From the NCBI RefSeq assembly GCF_041146395.1, contig NC_090984.1:88733114-88797113 (forward strand): a stretch of 64,000 bases of DNA. The letters run 5' to 3'. Below, piece after piece: positions 34,437 through 48,445 of this stretch (within the stretch, counting starts at the first letter, position 1; every line of letters starts with the position of its first letter). The notes under the pieces were generated by a model. It saw nothing but the letters and a program-made list of their open reading frames with translations, was not told the DNA's origin and ran no database searches. The DNA comes from Eulemur rufifrons. Lineage: Eukaryota; Chordata; Mammalia; Primates; Lemuridae. The position numbers were made by a program, and so were the translations under genes.

Positions 34437-35403
34437 GTACATGTATTCTTTTTGTGAACATCATCAAGCTTCTTGGAACTTTCCACCATTGAATTTAAAT
34501 ATTACAGATTGTTCACTAAATCAGAAATATATACATATTTTTAAATTTGTATATGCTGGACCTAGAAGGGTACCATATGCCACCTCTTTCTATACTTGGT
34601 TGATGTATTATACAGTTTCGTGTTACATATGGTAGAGCTACTAGTGAAATTATTCAACTAGAGTCTACAAAAGAATCTCTAGTCTCCAGAATCAAAACCC
34701 TTTTCATTTTGAAGCATTTCCTTTTTAAAAATTAACTTTTGTTACAGGTCAACATGGGAAGTGCCACCCATACAGATTAAGAAATGTATTTTGTAAATAT
34801 CCTCTGAAAGTTGAAGGCTTTCCCTTTGTCCTACGTCTCTGGCTGCCTAGCTACCCTCAACCCAGTTTAAGGTCAGGCTGAAAACAAACCGTCCCAGTGG
34901 TTGATAGACTCCCTAAGGGCTCCAACGCTAATTCTTCTGGTCTTGGGAATGGACTCATGATCTTATAACTACCGACCATCTTGTTTTTCATCCTGTCAGT
35001 GGATAACTGTATCCAAAGGCTACAACGTTCTCTGAAGCTGACGTTCGGATACAGAGACTCTTCTATGTGTTAGGCAAATGTTATATTCCATCCTACAAAA
35101 TAAATGAGCCATTGCCTATATTACATTTGAGTGTGGAGCTATGTACAGAACCCCCAGACCTTCAGTTACCCTTGGTGTATTGATAGAGGAGGGGGGAACA
35201 TGAAACTTTCAGATCATCACACTTTAGTGTCTTCAGTTTTCCCCCAAAAACTCATCACTGGAGGAAATGTGCTTTTCACCACAGGGGGGCGGGGGGAGGG
35301 GAGCTCTAAGCTATGTGATCTATCCAGAACTTTGCCCCTTTTCTGTAACTTAATATGGGTTTCTGTGAGACAAAGGGACAATCTTTATAAAACTGTAGTT
35401 TAG
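34437..35403. other. Intergenic, no gene seen
   Basis: A/T-rich flank after DAAM1. It includes a G-rich run at 35284-35301. I recognise no repeat family or open frame of interest. Confidence 0.7.
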
Positions 35404-35603
35404 ACACAACGACAGGGATACATTCTGAGAAATGCCATCATTAGATAATTCATCATAGAGTGTACTTACACAGACCTAGATGGTATAGCCTGGTGCTCGT
35501 AGGCTTCAAACTCGTACAGCATGTTACTGTACTGAATACAGTAGGCAGTTGTAACACAATGGTAAGTATTTATGTATCCAAACATAGAGAAAAGATGAAG
35601 TAA

Positions 35604-35969
<366 letters not shown>

Positions 35970-36310
35970 AAAAGATAAAAACTGCTACACCTGTATAGGG
36001 CACTTAACCATGAATGGAGCTTGCAGGACAGGAAGTTGCTCTGGGTGAGTCAGTGAGTGAGTGCTGAGTGAATGTGAAGGCCTAGCACATTACTGTCTCT
36101 ACTGTAGACTTTATAAACACTGTACACTTAGGCTACACTAAATTTATTTAAAAATGTAATCTAAGCTTACTGTGTCCCCCACATCCACACCTCGTCCCAC
36201 TGGAAGGTCTTCAGGGGCAGTAACACGTATGGAGCTGTATCTCCTATGATAACAATGCTTTCTTCTGGAATACCTCCTGAAGGACCTACCTGAGGCTGTT
36301 TCACAGTTAA

Positions 36311-36617
<307 letters not shown>

Positions 36618-36932
36618 TAATAAGTAAAAGAAGTATACTCTGAAATAATAAAATGTATAGTATTATAAATACATAAGCCACCAACATAGTCATTATCAAG
36701 TATTATGTACTGTACATAAGTGTATGTGCTATATTTTTATATGACTGGCAGCGCAGTAGGTTTTTTTATGCCAGCATCATCACAAACACGTGAGTAATGC
36801 ATTGCACTACGACCTTAGGACACCTAGAACACAAGCGATAGGGAATTTTTCAGTTCCATTATAATTGTATGGGACCACCATGGTATATGTGGTTCGTGGT
36901 TCAACAAAACATCATTATGTGGTACATGACTG

Positions 36933-38009
36933 TTCAAAAGGCTGAGGTCTGGAAGGGAGAACTTTCTGTGAGCCTTTTTTTTTTTTTTTTTTTTCTTTAA
37001 ATAATATCAGCTGTTTCCTATCAAGTGGAAAACCTAAATTAAGAACTCCCAAGGCTTAACAGCTACTTGATATCATTTAGTTCCATAAACACTAGCTTTG
37101 AGAACTATTGGACTGTGTGTGGAGAGATTTAGAGTCGGGGTATACAGCTTCTTGCACGGGGCCATTTATAAACCATCACTATATTGAGTTATGTGTTCAT
37201 TTTCTATGTGTGGTCTTTATGTTGTTTGAAGTCTCTATGTCCCTATTGCCCCTATTAATGTGAACTCTACTCAAGTCTAAAAACCTATTGAGTCCATAAT
37301 TAAGAGATGACTTAATATCTATGAATTCTTTATCTTGGAGAAAGTTTGAGGCCTATGGAGGAAAAAGTTTCTCGTTTAAAAGGATTTAGTGTTTTCCATA
37401 GCAAATACCAATCAGAATTATTTTTTATCTGGCTCATGGGGAACATATCAGACCTGCCCTTTAGTCTCTTCCCTGACATGCTTTTATCTACTGCAATCAA
37501 CTGTGTGTTTCCATGGTATCAAACAAACAACATGAGCACAGGATTGCACACCAGGGTTTTCAGACAAAGGAGATCCTTATTTTTATCAAACCTTGATGTT
37601 TTTTTCCCCCCATGGGAAAAAGAAAGGTTCCTAAGTATGATTTTTTCCATGTTCTTTGAATAAAGCATTTGTTTGCTCTGCTTTTTGGTTTCTTTTGCTG
37701 AGAGGAGGAAGAAAAAAGACAGTTCTCTAGTACTGAACTTGAGTACCATCCTCTTGTCTCATTTACACCCATTATGGTCATGTGGGGACGGTTCTGTGGC
37801 AAAAGAATCTGCAATCCCTCATGTGATAGCGTTTCTTGTTGATGTCCTCACCCCCACCTCCAGTGCAGAAAAACCTTCCCAGCTTTCATCAGATTGTGGG
37901 CTGCCCTGACTCTTCTAGGATGGGAGGGGGCGCCCAAAGAGGAGGTGATTGCAATGCTGAGCAATGACTCAGGAAGACAAACACAGGGGGGAAGGAGTAA
38001 CTACAGCAG
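36933..38009. other. Intergenic, nothing recognised
   Basis: Unassigned sequence with a T tract near 36976-36995. The overlapping open frames around 37346-37814 on both strands have no recognisable homology. Confidence 0.6.
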
Positions 38010-40024
38010 CTTAAACAAGAAAAATCAAGTTACAGGCTACAAGGTTAATACACAGAAGTTAACTGCTCTCCTATATGCCAGCAATGAACGAGAAGAATTG
38101 GAAATTAAAACCACAGTATCATTCACATTAGCACCACCAAACATGAAATACTTAGAAATAAGTCTAACAATAAACAAGATCTATATGAGGAAAACCACAA
38201 AACACTGATAAAAGAAATCAATGAAGAACCAAATTAATGGTGAGACAGTCCATGTTCATGAGTAGGAAGACTCAATATTGTCAAGATCTTCCCAAATTGA
38301 TCTACAGATTCAATGCAACCCCAATCAAAATCCCAGCAAGTTGTTTTGTTTTTATTGACAAACTGATTCTAAAGTTTAAATGAAGAGGCAAAAGATCCAG
38401 AAGAGTCAGCACAATATTGAAGGAGAAGAACAAAGTTGGAGGACTGACATTAACCAACTTCTAAACATAATATAAAGCTACAGTGATCAAGACAGGATGG
38501 TACTGGTTAAAGAACAAACAAATTAAATTAGTGAAATAGCCCAGAAATAGAACCACACAGATAGAGCCAACTGATCATTGACAAAGGAGCAAAGGCAATA
38601 CAATAGAGCAAAATATGATATTGGCACAACAGGACATCCACATGCAAAAAAAAAAAAAAAGCTAGGCAGAGACCTCACACTCTTTACACAAAATTAAGTC
38701 AAAATGAATCATAGATTTTTAAATGTAAAATACAAAATGATAAAACCCCTAGAGATAAGATACAGAAAATCTAGATGACCTTAGGTTTGGCAATTACTTT
38801 TTAGATGCAACTCCAAAGACACAATGAAAGAAAGAATTAATAATCTGGACTTAATTAAAATTAAAAATTTATGCTCCATGAAAGACATGATAAACAGAAT
38901 GATAAGACAAGCCACAGACTGGGAGAAAATATTTGCTAAAGACATATCAGACATAAAGGACTGTTATTCAAAGTGTACAAAGAACTCTCAAAACTCAACA
39001 ATGAGAATACAAACAACCTGATTAAAAAATGAGCCAAAAATCTTAATAGGCACCTCACCAAAGAAGATATACGGATAGCAAATAAGTATATGAGAAAGTG
39101 CCCCACATCATATGTCATCAGGGAAATGCAAATTACATACACTACACACCTATTAGAATGGCCAAAATCCAGAACAATGACAACACCAAATGCTGGCGAG
39201 GATGTGGAGCAACAGGAACTCTCATTCATTGCTCATGGGAGTTCAAACTGGTACAGCCACTTTGGAAGGCAGTTTGAAAGTTCCTCACCAAATTAAACAA
39301 ACTCTTACCATACAATCCAGCAATTTATATATATGAGTTGAAAACTTACTTCCACACAAAAATGTGCATGCAGATGTTTATAGCAGCTTTATTCATAATT
39401 GCCAAACCTTGGAAGTAACCAAGATGTCCTTCAGTAGGTGAACTGATAAATAAATTGTGGTACATCCAGACAATGGAATATTATTTAGTGCTAAAAAGAA
39501 AGGAGCCATCCAGCCATGAAAAGACATGGAGGAATCTTAAATGCATATTACTAAATGAAAGAAGCCAATTTGGAAAGGCCACATTCTGTATGGTTTCAGT
39601 TATATGACATTCTGGAAAAGGCAAAACTATGGAGGCAATAAAGAGATCAGTGGTCACCAAGGGTCAAGGAGAGGAGGGGATGAACAGGAAGAGCACAGAG
39701 GGTTTTTAGGGCCATGAAACCTCGGTGGAATAGCATAATGGTGGATACATGTTGTTATATTAATGCATTTGTCCAGACCCATAAAATATATAACAGTAAG
39801 AATTAATTCTAATGTAAACTATGAACTCTGGGTGATAATGGTGTGTCAATGTGGGCTCATCAGTTGGAACAAATGTGTCACTCTGGGGGTGGGGTATCGA
39901 TGATGGGAGAGGCTGTACATGTGCGGGGGGCGCCAGGGGTATAAGGGAAATCTCTGAACCTTCTGTTCAATTTTTCTGTGACCTCAAAAGTGCTCTAAAA
40001 TATAAAATGTACTTTAAAAAAAAA
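38010..40024 (+). mobile_element. L1 (mammalian-wide type) 3' portion, decayed
   Basis: Sense-strand L1 reading from the C-terminal ORF2 region ('gattcaatgcaaccccaatc', 'ggcgaggatgtggagcaaca', 'ggaatattatttagtgctaa') to the 3'UTR and a short A-rich end near 40010-40024. ORF2 is broken by several stops and frameshifts; the longest piece is about 65 codons at 38824-39021. It is not active. Confidence 0.9.
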
Positions 40025-42011
40025 GTCCCTGTATACACGGCCAAGAAACTTCCCCAACAAATTAGGCCAAGACATCCTGCTCCTTTGCACACACCCACCA
40101 CCACTCCCCACTCAGGTAAACTCCCTTTGGTAACTTTTCATGCCCCTTTGACTTCCCTAGTTTATTTATATGTGGATATATTGCAACAAAACGGCCCGGT
40201 GGGGTGGATTTTCATAATACTTCCTTGGACTTTCATTCAGACTTTCGCCATTCCAGACTTCAGGCCAGTTCCCGAAACCTCTTGATTAACTCACTTAGAT
40301 TAATAGGAGCTTCGCGTCCATTTCTTAACTGTTTACTTTAGAAGCCAGAGGGTAGAAATAACAGAAAGTGCTAGTCTCTAGTGAGCTAGGCACTTTTGGG
40401 CAATTCAGGCTATAAGCCTTTTGGATTTCCAGTTTAAGAAGGTTTTGGCAAGTCAGCTGTCATTAGACCTTCCGTTCTTTGCCCTCTTCCCTCCCGCCTT
40501 TCCTTCCTTCCCTCCAAGCAGATTCATTAGTTACTCCACCATCAGAAGTTCTCATTATTAGGAATTCTCTTAAAATGCCATTTGCAGAAAACAGTTCTCT
40601 CCTATTGCCTTGAATGTGAGCTATTTGACCCCGAAGAGCAGCAGCTGTTCAGTGACCTGACACTGTTATAGCTGGCGCGTTCACACTAAAAGCATGACCT
40701 TCCAACGTCTGCTAGAGGCACTGCCAGGAGTGGGGCCACACAGGCCCTATCTCACCCACTCACTGCCAAAGGATTAATGCAATGGGGAAGGGACCCTCTA
40801 TCACACGATCTGGAGAAGTGACGCTTCTAGGACAATTGGCGTTGACTTTTCCCTCACTCGACTGTGGCAAAGGAAACCTCGACCAATCCTGAAACTACCT
40901 GCAGTCACACCAGTACACACCACCAAAGACCACTCCCAAATTCCCACCTGCCTGTTCTGTTCCCGTGCACCAACATCTTAGACACTAGGACTCAAGAACT
41001 CTGAGTTCCAGATTTGTCTCTATTGCTGTCAGACGTGAGTGGTGACCCTAGGTCAGTCTCCTGAACACCTTCACTCCCCATTGTGGAAGCTGGACAGAGC
41101 GGTTCTGAAACTTACCGTTACAGGATGCTGCAGTCCTGCCTCTCAGGCTCCCAGTCCCTGTGTGCTGGGAGTTCACTGCAGCCAACTTACTAACCAGAAT
41201 TAAACAAACTGTTCTGATCACACTGTTTATCGGCCACAGCCAAGGACCCGGGCTTCTTGCCCTAGCTGTTCGGGAAGGGGAAAGGTGGAAGGGCAATTGC
41301 CTAGAGCACATTACATTTCATCAGTAATGAGGCTCATTCCAGGGTTTCCCTTTACTAGATAACTGTGGTAACGATGATCCTCAGGGCCCCATCTAAGTTG
41401 CATCCAAACCACATGCATTGATTTCACCATAAAATCAATGTCTATCACTAACACAGCTTTTCCCCATAGAGGCCATTGTGGTGACCTAGGAAGAATGTGG
41501 TTGGAAAAGGAGGAGAGAACAAATCAAACTAAACGGATGGGCCCACTACTGTCTTCCCCGGCGGGGACACAGCTGGCGTGTGGTCTCAAGGACACTGCAT
41601 TTTAAGAGCAACACTGACAAGTGAAAACGCATGCTGATGAGGAGGCTTATGAACTGATGCATAAGCATCCACTGACAAGAAACTTTTAGCCTGCAAAATA
41701 AATTAAGAAGATGTGACAGCTGGTCTCAAATATTTAAAGAGAGAGAAAACTTATTCTGTATTTCCCCAGAAGGCAGGGATACCACCAGTGGGTGAAAGTC
41801 ACCAACCAATTGATTTCATTTTTCTTAACCCACAGAGCACTTTCAAATTTCTCACACTAACCAGCAATTAAACAGGCTGCCCCATAAGATACTGAGTAAC
41901 TCCTTCCTCAGAGGTACTCAAACCTCTAGACTAGATGCCCAAAGACTGGGTGACCATCACATCAGGGATCTTGTCCAAAGTTCAGGACTAAGTGACAGTT
42001 TGGATAGATTA
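40025..42011. other. Intergenic, no gene seen
   Basis: Mixed unique-looking sequence. I recognise no transposon or RNA gene. Short frames such as 41048-41311 (-) show no domain. Confidence 0.55.
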
Positions 42012-42867
42012 TTTTTTTAGATTTTTATTTGAAAATAACTTCAAACTTACAAAAATTTGCAAAAATAAAAATAACACAAGGAACACCCCTTTTCCCAGAT
42101 TCACTTATTAAGTTTCACCCCATTTACTTCATCATTTGTTCTCTTGCTTTTTATGTGTATGTGTATGGACATTTTTTTTTTCCGAACCATTTGAGGGTAA
42201 ATTCCATACATCATGGTCATTCATTCCTCAACACTCAAGTGTGCCTTTCCTAAGAATGGAGATATGCTCTTAGACAATTTCAGTACACACATCAATTTCA
42301 TAAATTTTTTTTTTTTTTTTTTGTTGAGACAGAGTCTCACTTTGTTGCCCAGGCTAGAGTGAGTGCCGTGGCGTCAGCTTAGCTCACAGCAACCTCAGAC
42401 TCCTCGGCTTAAGCGATCCTACTGCCTCAGCCTCCCGAGTAGCTGGGACTACAGGCATGCGCCACTATGCCCGGCTAATTTTTTCTATATAGATTTTTAG
42501 TTGTCCATATAATGTCTTTCTATTTTTAGTAGAGACAGGGTCTCGCTCTTGCTCAGGCTGGTCTCGAACTCCTGACCTCGAGCGATCCACCTGCCTCGGC
42601 CTCCCAGAGTGCTAGGATTACAGGCATGAGCCACCGCACCCGGCCCAATTTCATAAATTTAAATTGAAATTTTTATTTAATCATCCCACTCATATTCCAA
42701 TTTTGTCAGTTGACATAATAATTAATGTCCTTTATACCATTCCCCCCTCCAGAAAAAAATCTAATTGAAATCAGATATTCAATTTAATCGTCATATCTCT
42801 TTAGCCTCTCGCACACCCTGGCCTTTCTTTGTTTTTTATAACATTGACATTTTTGAAAAACAGTCCT
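42012..42867 (-). repeat. L1M fragment, antisense, split by an Alu
   Basis: 'taacttcaaacttacaaaaa', 'cattatttac'-like decay, 'gaaccatttgagggtaaatt' and 'attttgtcagttgacataat' match an old L1 in reverse. The lemur-type Alu at 42308-42645 interrupts it and duplicates the target. Confidence 0.7.
42308..42645 (-). mobile_element. Strepsirrhine-type Alu, antisense, 15-bp target duplication
   Basis: A poly-T start, then 'gagacagagtctcactttgt', 'gcgtcagcttagctcacagc', the middle 'agttgtccatataatgtctt', and an end 'ccaccgcacccggcc'. The flanking direct repeat caatttcataaattt lies at 42293-42307 and 42646-42660. Confidence 0.95.
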
Positions 42868-43135
42868 GTGGTAGGCGGGATAACGGCCCCCCAATGGTGT
42901 CCATGTCCTAATCCCCAGAACCTGTGAATGGGGGCTTTACAGATGTGGTTAAGTTAAGGGTCTTGACATAGGAGGATGAATTAGCCTGGATTATCCAGGT
43001 GATTCCAATATAATGCCAAGGGTTCTTGCAAGAAAGAGAAGCATGAGAGTCAGAGATCGAGATGTGAGCAGAGAGCAGAGGTCAGAGCAATGTGATTGCT
43101 GTCTTTGAAGACTGAAAAAGGTCCAGGAGCTATGA
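42868..43135 (+). repeat. MLT1-type MaLR LTR fragment
   Basis: 'ccatgtcctaatccccagaa', 'gatgtggttaagttaagggt', 'cctggattatccaggtgatt' and 'gctgtctttgaagactg' match an old MLT1-class LTR. It sits inside the antisense L1 block. Confidence 0.75.
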
Positions 43136-44485
43136 AATACAAGTCCCCTCGCCACCATTTTTTACCACTAATTTTCCTTTTGTGTTTGTCTGATGCTTCT
43201 TTTTATCAGACTGAGGTTATGCATTCTCAGCAGGAATATGCACAGGTGGTATCAGGGCATCTCATCTGGAGACACAGTGTTCACTGGGCCTTCACAGGTG
43301 ACATCACTTCGATCACTCAGTCAAGGTGTTCCCCAATTTTTTCTCTGCATAATTACAGGGTGTTTTTTTTTTCCTCTTTTGCAATTACTAAATGGTCTGC
43401 TCATCATCTAAAATTTCCCTTGGATTTAGCAGCCACTATTTATTCTTGTCTGAACCAGTCTTTACTATGATGGTTGTAAAAGATGATTGTTCAACTCCAA
43501 CACTCTGCACGATGACCAGTTGGTCCTCAGCATTCTACTGTAAGCAAGAGCCCTCCCACCTTCTCCATTAAATAATTAACCTGTTATCAGGATGGGCTCA
43601 TGAATTCCCATTTTTCCCCCAGCAGTTTATAATTTATAACTGTACTTAGTTATTTTTATGTCCAAATTGTTCCAGATTTGACCAGGAGGAGCTCTCTCGA
43701 GCTTGTTCCTGTGTCTATGTCATTTTGCAAAAAAAGTATTTCCAAACTTTCTGGCATAACAAAAGTTTCCAGATTTATCTTATACCTACCCTGCCCCAGC
43801 CTCGGGGTCAACCATTTCTCCAAGAAACACTGATGCCTTTTGGTGGGAAACGGTATTAAAGACCAGGATTGATTTTGCTTCTGACCCTTTACATGGACAG
43901 AGTGAAGAAATGTATACATCTATATATACATATAACACATAAAAACAAACTCGAATGCATACACACATATGCAAAAACGTGCATAAGTTTTAGAAGCGAT
44001 GAGTTCACACTAATACCTCAAATTCTACTCCAACCCTACATCACTCTTCCTTGCCTTCTCCTATTCTGTATTTGTACGTCTCTTTCACCGTGAGAGCCCT
44101 AACTCCCAACTCATCAGCACATGTCCTCATTTGCCCAGTCCTATATTAAATTTAAGAGTTTGAAAATTGCTTCTTATGTAACACTACTAAAAACTAACCT
44201 ACTAAAAAGAGTTCGAAATTTATTCACACTTCTTCCCCCTTCTATTCCCCTCCCCACATACCATTCTGTTCCAGAAAGAGGATTATATAATCAAAAACTG
44301 TGTTCATAAATGATTTGTATTGGTTCTTTCTTCTTTTTTCTCCCCCTTCAGTATGGTCTTAGTAACCGTATGAAATACACTTAAATTCATTCGTTTCCAT
44401 TTTCTTTCTGCTGTAGTTAGTTTTTTTCCCTTTCTCATTCTTATCAATTTCATTTGATTTTGTGAATATGTAGGCTAGTAACATA
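43136..44485 (-). repeat. L1M continuation, antisense
   Basis: 'tgcaattactaaatggtctg', 'ccaccttctccattaaataa', 'ctccaagaaacactgatgcc' and 'ggtgggaaacggtattaaag' are reverse-complement L1ME-like blocks. The 43096-43470 open frame is a by-product. Confidence 0.65.
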
Positions 44486-45091
44486 CAGTCATGCATCACT
44501 TAACAACGGGAATACGTTCCAAGAAATGTGTGATTAGGCAATTTCATCTTGTGGGAACATCATAAAGTGTACTTACACAAACCTAGATGGTATGGCCTGT
44601 TATTGCACTACACACCTAGGATATATGGTACAGCTTGTTGTTCCTAGGCTACAAAACTATACAGAATGTTACTGTACTGAATAGTGTAGGCAATTATAAC
44701 ACGATGGTCATTATTTGTATATCTAAATATATCTAAGCATAGAAAAGGTACGGTGATATTAAATAATGTGGTATGAAAGATGGTACATCTGTATAGGACA
44801 CTACCATGAATGGAGCTTGCAGGACTGGAAGGTGATCTGAGTAAGTCAGTGAGTGAGTGATGAGTGAATATGAAGGCCTAGGACATTACTGTACACTACT
44901 GTAGACTTTACAAACATAGTATACCTAGGTTACACTAAATTTATAAAAACTAAAGTAATTGTGCACTATGTTACAATGGCTACAATGTCACTAGGCAATA
45001 GGAGTTTTTCAGCTCCATTATAATCTTATGGGACCACAGTCATATATACAGTCCCCCATTGACCAAAGCATCATTGTACGGCACGTGACTG
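44486..45091 (+). mobile_element. Tigger-like DNA transposon, 606 bp, both ends intact
   Basis: It starts cagtcatgcatcacttaaca and ends ggcacgtgactg, flanked by TA at 44484-44485 and 45092-45093. The ends are imperfect inverted repeats and the interior is non-coding, so this is a non-autonomous element of the pogo/Tigger group. It is the same family as the copy at 35404-36932. The exact subfamily name (Tigger4/Zombi?) is uncertain. Confidence 0.8.
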
Positions 45092-45794
45092 TACCTTCCT
45101 AGTCAAAACTATATGAAAAGGGATTGTCAGAAAACCTTCATTCCTTCTTGTATTCCTTCCACTCCATTACCCCCACCTCATCTGCCTTGCGAGTAACCAA
45201 CTTCAGTATTTTCTAGTTTATCCTTCCTCTGTTCCTTGGGTAATGATAAATAAATTAATATTTACTTATTTATTTTTTTTTATTTTTTGCACAAAAGGGG
45301 AGCAACAAGTGGGAGCATCATAACTGATTCGCAAAGGGAAAGCGCATCTTCTGAAGAGTGTCTGCCACAAGAAATAGAAGCAAATTCTGGAAAGCTTCCA
45401 GTTTGTGTTCTTTTGAAATCCAAGTAAACATGAGCTCCATAAAATTAGAAGAAATATAAGGGAATAGGAGGAATAAAAATGGATCTAGATGAAAAGTGAC
45501 TAGAAATAAAAGCTGCTGATAAAAAGAAGAAAACATTGTGAAATCCAAACAATGGAATTAAATTCTGCTTTGGAAGTAGAAGAGAACATAACTAAGCAGA
45601 TTAAGGGAAGTATATATTAAAATAGTTTTAGAGAATACTTAGGAAAAGGATGAATAGGTAAACATGATAGGAAAAGGAGGATACATATAAGAGTAAGTGA
45701 CAGAAAATGGAAATCCAAATTATAAGTAATTAGTATCCTTGAAGGAGAACCAAAGTCGAATAGAAGTAAGGTATTAATCAAAGCTATCATAGTA
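45092..45794. other. Intergenic; L1-like start, then unassigned
   Basis: The first part (about 45094-45240) looks like a continuation of the antisense L1 ('ccttcattccttcttgtatt', 'gagtaaccaacttcag'). The remainder is A-rich with no recognised family. Confidence 0.5.
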
Positions 45795-46275
45795 ACAAAG
45801 TGGAGTCTATGTTATTTTCCTCTTGCTGTTGTAACAAATCACTACAAATGTAGTGGTTTAAACACTACACATTTATTATCTTAGGGTTCTGTAAGCAAGA
45901 AGTCTGATTTAACCAGGCTGCTAGCAAGGCTGTATTCCTTTCTGGAAGTTCTAAAGAAAAATCTGTTTCCTTGCCTGGTCCAGCTTTCCCAGGCTTGTGA
46001 GCCCCTATCCCCATTTTCAAAGTCACCAATGGCCGGTTGAACCCTTCTCACACTGCATCTCTCTGACCACAGCCAGGAAAAGGCCTCCACTTTTGAAGAC
46101 CCATGTCATTAGATTGGATCCACCTAATAATCTAGGAAAATATCCCCATCTCAAAGTCATAACCTTAAATAATACCTGCAAAGTCCCTTTAGCCATGTAA
46201 AATAACATATGCACAGGTTCCGGGCATGGGGGCATGGATGTTTTTAGAGGCCATTATTCTTCCTACTGGAGAGTC
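45795..46275 (-). repeat. MLT1-type MaLR LTR, antisense
   Basis: 'tgctgttgtaacaaatcact', 'ttattatcttagggttctgt', 'atggccggttgaacccttct', 'ccccatctcaaagtcataac' and 'gaggccattattcttcctac' are the reverse complement of an old MLT1 LTR. Confidence 0.8.
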
Positions 46276-46479
46276 AAAGACAGACCTAAACTTGTAAATA
46301 AAAGAAAATATCTCTGAGGTCCAGGTAAAATTAATAAAAAGAAATCAAGACCTTTGTGCATGTTATTTTAATTTCATAAAGCTTAGAGGTGGCAATCTGG
46401 TTGCAAGAGAGAAAGGGGGGAAGAGAGGCTGTCATCCGGCTTAGAGGACTTGTCTTTCTGACGTGTCGATGTATCCAGT

Positions 46480-47060
46480 GGTTCTCATTTCACCAATCAA
46501 CAGTCCCCACTTCATCAGAGTAAAAGCCAAAGGCTTTACAACGACCCACAAGTTCCCATGCATGCGAGTCCCCTGCTCCATCCCTCTCTCAAGTCATCCC
46601 CGAGTCTTTTCTGTTCAGCCAGTGGCCTCCCTGCTGTATCTTGAGCATAGGTACCTCGGAGCTTTTGCACTGGCTGTTCCATCAGACTGTAACGCTCTTC
46701 CCCTCAGCATCCACGTGACTGTCTTCTTTACCCTCTTTCTGGTCTTTACCCAAATGTCCCTTCTCGGGGGGGCCCACCCTGCTTGACCACCCTACGTAAA
46801 GTTTCCCTGAGCCCACAATCCCAATATCTTTCATCCAGCTCTACTTTGCCATAGCACTACCACTTTCTAATACACTAATATAACTTATTTATATATTTTG
46901 TGCAGTGTCAGTCCTCTCCAATCCCACACTAAGGGTATAAGATCCACAAGAACAGGGGTTCTTATCCATTTCATTCACTGGCGTATTCAGTATTTGGGAG
47001 AAATACCCACTAAGTATGGTTCCTCAGCTCATTCGTGTGGAATGAATGAATGCACGAATA
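46480..47060 (+). repeat. LINE-2 3' end fragment
   Basis: 'gtaaaagccaaaggctttac', 'gcttttgcactggctgttcc', 'gtgactgtcttctttaccct' and a terminal 'tggaatgaatgaatgcacga' follow the LINE-2 3' tail in order. Confidence 0.75.
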
Positions 47061-47437
47061 CGTAAATAAAGAGCAAGCACCCTAATTTTACTTAAATTGT
47101 TTAATATTCAGGATTGCTTACAGGAATTGACAAGGATTATGGAGCGGGGCAGTAAAGCCCCCAAACTGCCTCTTGATTCTTTCACTGTAAGACATTTACA
47201 GGAGAGGGGAGGAATGGGGCGTGGGAGAGAGAGAGAGAAAGGTGGGTGGGAGGGAGAGAGAATTAGTGGTGTATGGAGGGGAAGGAGGAAGAGACTTAGC
47301 TGACAACAGAAACGTGGACGCCAGCTGGTGAAACACGTGCCTTTATGTCTTAGTATCTAACGCCTACTAAATAACTATTCACACAAGTGTTATGCTCACT
47401 CTCCGTATCTAACCCTTTATAAATGAGTTCTCTAAAC

Positions 47438-47917
47438 CTGTGGTCCCCAACCCCCGGCTGCAGACTGGTACTGGTCCATGGCCTGTTAGGAACCAGGCTG
47501 TGCAGCAGAAGGTGAGAGGCAGACTAGCAAGCACCTCCATCTGTATTTACAGCTGCTCCCCATAACCCGCATCACCTCCTAAGTTCCTCCTAAGACCAGC
47601 TGTGGCGTTAGGTTCTCACGGGAGCGCAAACCCTACTGTAAACTGTACATGCGAGGGATCTAGGTTGCGTGCTCCTTATGAGAATTACTGCCTGATGATC
47701 TGAGGTGGAGCTCAGGTGGTGATGCTAGTGCTGGGGAGCGGCTGCAAATACAGATTATCATTAGCAGAGAGGTTTACCTGCAATAAATGTAATGTGCTTG
47801 AATCATCCCAAAACCATACCGTCCTCTCCACACACACCCCACCCCCACCATCTCCATCTGTGGAAAAACTGTGTTGCATGAAACTGGTCTGGGTGCCAAA
47901 AAGGTTGGGGACCACTG
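47438..47917 (-). mobile_element. hAT-Charlie element (MER1-like), 480 bp, perfect 8-bp target duplication
   Basis: Termini ctgtggtccccaacc and ggttggggaccactg are inverted repeats. The direct repeat ctctaaac lies on both sides (47430-47437 and 47918-47925), the 8-bp duplication typical of hAT transposition. The interior ('gagggatctaggttgcgtgc', 'ggagctcaggtggtgatgct') resembles MER1A/B, derived from Charlie3, in reverse. Non-coding. Confidence 0.88.
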
Positions 47918-48445
47918 CTCTAAACCATTATGCTCTAAAGGGATTTTAAACACCCAGACAACCCTCTCCCCAGTTTCCTTCCCCTGGGAAGAAGCAAAAG
48001 AAGCTGGAGGCCACCAGGAAGCACCAAACCACTTTGATTTTGTGCTCTCTTACACAAACACAAGAGCTCATAAAGCACAGGCTTTTTTAGAGGGAGAATT
48101 CTTTTGCCTCCCCTGGTTGCCAAGAGAATTGAGCTTTCTTCTGGCCTTTCCCTACCCATTTGTTCATTCCGCCCTATGGATTGGTAAATTTCAGAATAAA
48201 AACAGGGCATGCTAGGCTCATTCTGATCTCTTATTCTCTTGAGAACAAATGCCCCGGGGTGGGGGTGGGGGGGCTCTGCCACGTGGAGAGGCCTGCTGGG
48301 AGCACAGGACCCCTAGCACTGGGCCGGCTGCCTGCTTTTTTCTAGGGCATGGTTGGTAGGCTTAGTTGTTCTCATTTTAAGCTACGTCCTCCAACTGGGC
48401 TTCTAACAACATAAAAGTGCTTTTTTTTTTTTTTTTTTTAAGTTT

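Noticed and set aside
38824..39296. Open frames as possible genes
   Set aside because: They are fragments of the decayed L1 ORF2 tail.
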